DNA of 64,000 nucleotides, taken from Usnea hakonensis. Its lineage: Eukaryota; Ascomycota; Lecanoromycetes; Lecanorales; Parmeliaceae. Under the pieces are notes generated by a model. The model was not told the DNA's origin. It worked only from the letters and a program-made list of their open reading frames with translations, and did not search any database. Both the position numbers and the translations under genes were made by a program. Position 1 is the stretch's first letter. Each line of letters begins with the position of its first letter. Below are positions 58,487 through 64,000 of this stretch, piece by piece. The stretch covers positions 59,699 to 123,698 of the forward strand of contig BLJB01000131.1 in NCBI GenBank assembly GCA_013423325.1, given 5' to 3'.

Positions 58487-59828
58487 ATGTTCGATGCAAT
58501 CGTCCCACAAGACTACCCTCCGCCTCCGCCACCTCAATCAGGACCAAGACCTTCTCTACTCCCCTTCCTAGCAGACCACCACCTTCCGTACATTGTTCCG
58601 GCGATTGTCTACTGGGTGATCAGTGTGTCAAGGCTCACACATAGTCCAAATACGAGCTGACTTCAACCACAGGTCTTGCGTTCCATTACATCGACACGAG
58701 GAATCTACTATCAGTGTACAAGATTCACGTTCCAGCCGAGCATCTGACCAAAAACCGTGCTTCCAAAAGGGATGTTATTCGGTTCGCTCTGTTCCAGCAA
58801 GCTGCTCAATGTATTTTGGGATACCTCATGGCCGATCGTGGCGAGCAATTTGTCCCACACGAGTATGCCATCGCCGAGTGGGCACAAAAGATCCGCCACG
58901 TCGAACATTCGGCCACTGAATGGATGCTATACTTTGTATATGGATTGACTTGGATCACAAACAAGCCCTCAGTCTATGGAGCCGCCTCGGCTGCGGCGTT
59001 CCCCCAGAATCCCTACAACAGTCATGTGGGAAACTTTTCTCAGATCACCCTTACTCGAAGCGCCCTGTCGACCGCTCCGTTCTCTGTCTGGAATACCATC
59101 GCTGCAAAGACTATCTACTGGGTCATAGTGCCACTGCTTCAGTATGTTTGTGCAATGGTCCTGGCAGACACATTCCAGTACTTCACTCATCGAGCTTTCC
59201 ACGTGAACAAATGGCTATACAGTAAGCTTGCCGGCGATAACATCACCTCCCGGAGCAATTTGACTCACATGACGGCATAGAGCACATCCACTCAATGCAT
59301 CACGACATATACGTGCCCTTTGCCTACGGCGCCTTTTACAACCACCCGTTGGAGACCATACCCATAGACGGGATCGGCTTCCCCTTCTGCCTCTCGATAG
59401 CCAAGCTGGACAACCGCCAAGCGGCCTTTTTTGGCGCCATCTGGACGTTCAAGACCGTGGTAGATCACTGCGGATACGACTTCCCCTATAACCCCTGCAA
59501 CATTGTCTGCCGTAACTCTGTGCTCTTTCACGATCTACAGTAAGTATCGCCCCCCCTTTCCTCCCCGTTCCCAGGGAGGGAGAGATTCCCCGCAGTCAAT
59601 GCTGATTCGAAGTACAGCCACCAAACTTGGGGTATGAAATACAACTTCTCGGTTTATGGTTCGTTCTGGGACTGGCTGATGGGGACGCATTGGTCGCCGT
59701 ACGATGAGAAGGCTCAGGATAGATACAGGAAAAGCAAGGCAGCCGCTGAAGCCAAGAGTGGAAAGGGTGGATCGGGATCCAAGACGGTGGACGTGGCAAC
59801 TGGGAATTCAAAGTCGGTAGAGCTCTGA
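58487..59828 (+). CDS. SUR2-like fatty acid/sphingoid hydroxylase, paralog A
   Basis: ER-membrane di-iron oxygenase of the fatty-acid-hydroxylase superfamily, closest by motif to sphinganine C4-hydroxylase Sur2/BasA. Four exons (58487-58622, 58673-59221, 59281-59539, 59618-59828) give 384 residues with consistent phases. A proline-rich leader precedes several spans. The histidine clusters are THRAFH, HIHSMHH (assembled across intron 2) and HDLHHQ (assembled across intron 3), followed by TWGMKYNF. The family signatures VPFAYGAFYNHPLE and DHCGYDFPYNP are present. Unlike paralogs B and C it has an early intron after VYWVI and its last intron falls inside the third His box. The C-terminal tail is charged and Gly/Ser-rich, without an obvious KKxx signal. 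Substrate may be a sphingoid base or a pathway-specific lipid. Confidence 0.9.
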
Positions 59829-60652
59829 CTAGTCGGCGCTGATGACGCATGAGTAGAGCGAGGTTGGTATGGATGAATTTATCCACTCGAGCAGGAACTT
59901 TACATTCAAGGGACTTGTTTCCGTACGCCGAATTCAATAAGCCAATGATCATTGACTTCTTCCGTATGCTAAGAGCTCTTGATCATCATCTGCCGCCATG
60001 AGAATGCCGCATTGACGGAGTTGTTCGCACGACGAATACCCTATGCATGCAGAACTAAGAAGAATCGCCCGAGAATCTCCACCGCCTCAACCCAGAGATT
60101 ACTTTAGAGCCACACCGGGCTTCATCTAGATCTAGGAGAAGATCCGATCGGGGAAAAGCCCCCATAGGCGCCCAAGCCAAACACGAAGCACGCTATTGCC
60201 CGTCTCGACTGGGTTTAGTACCCACCCTTTCTTTCGACCTACTCTGTGGCTTTCATCACGCAAAATATTACCTCACACATGTGCCGCAGGCTCTCTACCG
60301 TTGGCTGCTGCTGCTGCTCTCGAGCACCGCATGATCGGCATACATGTGGGCTCAAAGCTGCTGCGGGTCTCCGTATTCGGAAGGTCTAGTGAAGGGATTT
60401 TCTTCCAGAGGCTTTATGCGTATGACCGGGCCTTATCTCCCTTTTCTCGTTTCCCCTCTTCTTCTCCTTCGTTGCGGTATTGACTCGGGAAGAAAAACCC
60501 GCCTAGCCGTCGTGCCCCATCTGAGCCCATCCACCTCTTTCAAGTCTCCGATTCGAATCCTGACAGACAGAAATTTCCATCTCATTAAAAAGAAAACGGA
60601 AAGAAAGAAGAAAAAAGAAGAAAAGAAGAAACAAGAACAACGATAATCCAGC
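59829..60652. other. Spacer and promoter of paralog B
   Basis: 824 bp with no supportable coding region. A polypurine run (AAAAAGAAAACGG... to about 60640) lies just upstream of the paralog B start codon and is probably in its 5' leader. Confidence 0.5.
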
Positions 60653-61944
60653 ATGGCGAACCAAACAGTGCACGACATGCCACACCCACCAACCTACACC
60701 CTCACGCCCGTCCCGCCGCTCCTCCCCTGGCTCTCCGACTTCCACCTCTCCCTCCTTCTCCCCATAGCCGCCTACTGGCTCATGTCGCTCATCTTCTTCC
60801 TCATCTCCGCCTTTGACCTCTTCGCCCAGCACCGTCTCCACACGCCCGAGGAGTTCAAACGGCGCAACCGCGTCTCGGCCGCCCAGGTGCTGCGCTCCGT
60901 GCTGCTGCAGCAGGCCATCCAGACGGGCCTGGGCCTGCTCATCGGCTACCTGACGGCGCCCGGGGATTTCCGCGGCCGCGAGGAGTACGACGTCGTGCTC
61001 TGGGCCGGTTGGGTGCGGCGGGCGGGAAGCACCGTGCCGTGGGTACTGACGGCCTTGGGCGTTGACGCCGGCACGCTGGGGCAGAAGCTGCAGGCGTATC
61101 ATCATCATGCGGCGGTGACGGTGCCGGCGCTGAAGGCTTCGTTGTTTTTCTTCGGGCGGGATGCCGCGAGTGGGTATCATTATACGGTGTGGGAGATGTG
61201 GGCGGCGAGGACAATGTACTGGGTCGGGGAGCCGGCGGCGCGATTCGGGCTCGCCGTCTTCTTCAGCGACAGCTGGCAGTATTTCTGGCACCGGCTTATG
61301 CATTCGAACCAGTGGATGTACCGTGGGTCTTGTCGTCCTTGATCGCTTTCCTTCCCCCCGCCCAGACCCCTTCATTCTGCAATCACATGCATCGAACCCG
61401 TTTTGGAAAGAGAAAAACAAAAGACTGAATGAACCCCATCGGGCAGGAAACATGCACGCCTCGCACCACCAGATTTACGTCCCCTACGCCTTCGGCGCCT
61501 TCTACAACACCCTCGGGGAAGCCTTCCTCCTCGACACGATCGGCACCACGCTCTCGCTCATGCTCTCGGGCCTCACGATCCGGCAGTCCATGTGCTTCGG
61601 CACCGTCTCCGTCATGAAGGGTGTGGACGACCACTGCGGGTACCGCCTGCCATGGGACCCTTTGCAGTGGTTCAACGAGCAGAACACCGCGTTCCATGAC
61701 GTGCACCATCAGAGCTGGGGCATCAAGGTGAGTTTTAATTGCGCCCCGATGTCTTGTGGAGCGTGCTGCGAGTAAAGGTCTGTTTTTACTGACGAAGGGG
61801 GAATAAAAGAGTAATTACTCGCAGCTTTATACGACCTTTTGGGACCATGTGTGCGGTACTGTATGTCAGAAGAGCGGTGAGGAGGTTGAGATGTTGTATC
61901 AGAAAGGGCGGTTGGCGGCTAAAACGGAAGAAAAAGTACAGTAA
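60653..61944 (+). CDS. SUR2-like fatty acid/sphingoid hydroxylase, paralog B
   Basis: Second member of the trio. Three exons (60653-61322, 61447-61727, 61810-61944), introns 124 and 82 bp, 361 residues. N-terminal YTLTPVPPLLPWLSDFHLSL and FAQHRLHTPEEFKRRNRV resemble the housekeeping sphinganine hydroxylase most closely of the three. His boxes: WHRLMH, HASHHQ and HDVHHQ, with VPYAFGAFYN, DHCGYRLPWDP and SWGIK. Intron positions (after the Tyr-Arg that follows NQWMY, and directly after SWGIK) are the same as in paralog C. GC content of the coding part is notably high. Could be the main Sur2/BasA of the organism or a cluster enzyme. Confidence 0.9.
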
Positions 61945-62312
61945 GGGGAGAATGGGGTGAATCATTGGTTGCGAGGGTCGAGATGTGTGAACCCTAAGCT
62001 GCGAGAGATTTGGGTAATGAATGTGGTCTCGTCTGAACTTGGTCTATTTGTGTGCCACTAGCCAATCGAAGTATTCATGTCTATGAATCCTCCAAAAATC
62101 CAAGTAGGCGAAAAAGGTTCACCCCCAGCTGCTCGAACAACTATGATAAAAAATTTTGGAGAGAAAAAAAAAGTGGCCCAGTAGATTCCTACCGGTATGA
62201 AGTGTAGATTCTTTGGCGATTGCAACAGTATTACAGTTGAGATGAAGCTGGAAACCAAGTTGAAACGTGCCAAGTCGCACACAATTCGAACAAGGATTTG
62301 ACAGCCGCAGTC
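61945..62312. other. Convergent spacer between paralogs B and C
   Basis: 368 bp between the stops of paralogs B (plus) and C (minus). It includes an A-run near 62160-62172. No further feature. Confidence 0.5.
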
Positions 62313-63585
62313 CTAGATCTCTGCACCCTCCGCCACAGCTCTTTCTGTCTGCCGGTCGGTCACCGCTATCTCCTTGCCCGTACTCTCGCTACGCTTGGCT
62401 GTCAACTCATGCACACGCTTGTACCGTGCTTCTGCCCCGGCTTTGTCAGCCCAAGTGGTTCCCAGGATGTTGTCCCAGAAGACGGTATAGGTCGAAAAGT
62501 TGTGCTGCGTTGAATGTCAACATGTTTAACGTGGATTGGTATTGAAAGGAGCGGATGTCTCTCTGGAGGATGGGTAATACATACCTTCACGCCCCAGCTT
62601 TGATGGTGGAGATCATGGAAGACGGCACCGTTGTTATTTACCAATCTAAATGGATCCCATGGGAAGACGTAGCCGCAATGATCGCTGATAGTCTTGATCG
62701 TTGCATAAGAGCCAAATAGCATGCTCTGACGAGGTGAAAGCCGAGCAATCTCACCGGCCAACACGAAGCTAAGTATATCCAGGAAAAGTGTTTCGAGCCA
62801 ATGAGCGTATACGGCGCCATATGCGTAAGATACATAGAGTCGATGATGTTGTGCATGGACGATTCCTACGGGAAGGATGTTGAGTTTCACTGTGGACAGA
62901 GGCGGTCTTTGATATACTTACGGTACAGTGTCTTGTTGACATGGCAGAGTCGATGGGTGAAGTAGATCCACGTATCCACAACGGCCAGAGCGACCAAGTA
63001 TTGGATGAGGTCAAGGCCAACATAGACCACAAACTTAGCCAAGGATACCTCGAGAGCAGTGAAGCCAGGATGTTGTAAAACGTTCTCGCCAGTCATGTAA
63101 TCACCACCTATCACCCGTGCTAGCCGCCCACTCATGCCTTCGGTTGCAATACCAATGCGTTTGGCATCGATCCCCATGAGACCCAGTGCTATCGGAATCA
63201 CGTTTCGAGCATGACTGATGACGGTGGCGGCACGGTGAATTTGGCAGGCCACGTCCGTAACCATTGGGGGGCCGTCAGCGTAGCCTAAGAGCAGGCCGAT
63301 TGAGATTTGCATGACATGATATCGTACAACCCCTTGGAGGCATTGCCACTTGGTGACATGGTTCCTCTTCAACTCGGCCTCAGAGGGATGGATTCGATAA
63401 CTGCTGAAGAGCCCGTACGTGTCGAGCAAGTGGAAGAAGGCTCCAGCGACGGCATAGACTATGGTGGGCAAGACAACTGCGAGTACATGGTCGGGTATCC
63501 CAGGTATCAGCGGGGGCTGGGCAGACAGTATGCATAATGGAGCGGGCGATGAGTGGAAGTCTTTGGTCGAATTGGAAATCATCAT
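62313..63585 (-). CDS. SUR2-like fatty acid/sphingoid hydroxylase, paralog C
   Basis: Third member of the trio, on the opposite strand and convergent with paralog B. Three exons (63585-62922, 62865-62585, 62504-62313), introns 56 and 80 bp, 378 residues. After a short leader come LIPGIPDHVLAVVLPTIVYA and a YRIHPSEAELKRNHV block. His boxes: THRLCH, HAQHHR and HDLHHQ, with VSYAYGAVYAHWLE, DHCGYVFPWDP and SWGVK. Both intron positions match paralog B exactly, arguing for a B/C duplication. The third exon encodes FSTYTVFWDNILGTTW and a charged tail. All iron-ligand His boxes are intact, so the enzyme should be active. Confidence 0.9.
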
Positions 63586-64000
63586 GCACGACTGAGAGCC
63601 ATTCGGTCAGGGAAGTAGAATTTCTGATTGGATTTCACTAAGTGGAGTAACGATAGTTGTCAATCGTGTAAGGTAGATTTGTACGGGGAGGAAGAGGAAG
63701 AGGAAGAGGAAGAGGGGGAGGAAGAGGTGGAGAAAATTGAGACAAGAGGTGGAACTGCCGGAATTGGACTTGGGTGTTTCTAGCAATACTACCTTAGTCT
63801 TGCATGATGCATAGTGCATAAGGTAATGCATAATGCATAAAAACCGTCGTCAAATAAGTTTTTCCCATGTTCAGATTCATACATGTGATATAGAGTATAT
63901 GCGATAAATCTTATGTTGTAATAGTATGCGAATTGCGATAGTGTCAGGGACTGGACATAGATCGATGGATTATTGTATACTAGGGACTAGGCTAGATACA
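63586..64000. other. Right-edge intergenic sequence
   Basis: Presumed promoter of paralog C. It contains the purine microsatellite listed separately, a run of TGCATAA/ATGCATA words at 63803-63840, and AT-rich sequence to the window edge. No gene recognised. Confidence 0.5.
63686..63730 (+). repeat. (GAGGAA)n purine microsatellite
   Basis: An imperfect array of GAGGAA hexamers, interrupted by a G-rich unit, upstream of paralog C. An all-purine strand of this length can form triplex or slipped structures and is likely length-variable. Confidence 0.8.

Noticed and set aside
60503..61453. 316-codon minus-strand frame opposite hydroxylase B
   Set aside because: Antisense shadow of a GC-rich coding exon; Arg/Glu/Pro-biased composition and no domain.
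1..64000. CRISPR arrays, rRNA, bacterial-type operons and origins
   Set aside because: The window is eukaryotic nuclear DNA; no regularly spaced identical repeats or rRNA-like sequence were seen.

Overview
The window is nuclear DNA of a filamentous ascomycete (Pezizomycotina). Genes are broken by 42-124 bp introns with GT(A/G)NGT donors and CTRAC branch sites. Conserved genes (BUD7/BCH1, BRF1, MUS81, PSY2, a Cid1-type nucleotidyltransferase) lie beside secondary-metabolism genes, feruloyl-esterase-like and copper/iron genes, and short MITE-like elements. I cannot fix the class or species from sequence alone. All gene models below were spliced by eye, and phases were checked by arithmetic.

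Layout. 1-14 kb: a partial BUD7/BCH1 exomer gene at the left edge, a 3.3 kb gene-poor stretch, BRF1, a 2.8 kb non-coding stretch with two related palindromic elements, a small orphan gene, and MUS81. 14-27 kb: a heavy-metal (copper) P-type ATPase and a ferric-reductase-like metalloreductase on the same strand, a secreted CE1-type esterase, an MFS transporter, and a secreted, probably GPI-anchored repeat protein. 27.5-33.8 kb: a graveyard of secondary-metabolism genes. It holds a polyketide synthase KS-AT fragment split by a 505 bp hAT-type MITE with a perfect 8 bp target duplication, the C-terminal half of a Baeyer-Villiger monooxygenase, a P450 pseudogene, an intact short-chain dehydrogenase, a second P450 fragment, and the end of a condensation-like domain. 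34-50 kb: an SLC35F-type transporter with an apparent GT-TG intron, the Cid1-like nucleotidyltransferase, PSY2, a PAN-like single-pass membrane protein, and a zinc alcohol dehydrogenase.

50-63.6 kb is the most interesting part. A nine-exon APC-family permease and an NRPS-like enzyme (half condensation domain, adenylation, thiolation, reductase) lie next to three paralogous SUR2/sphinganine-hydroxylase-like di-iron oxygenases. An AT-rich, possibly RIP-affected block with a MITE-like palindrome separates the NRPS-like gene from the hydroxylases. I read this as a candidate, apparently undescribed cluster in which an amino acid or acyl group is activated, reduced off to an aldehyde or alcohol, and hydroxylated by membrane oxygenases, with the permease for transport. 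That pathway is inference; the domains and gene models are read directly.

I found no rRNA, CRISPR array or convincing tRNA.
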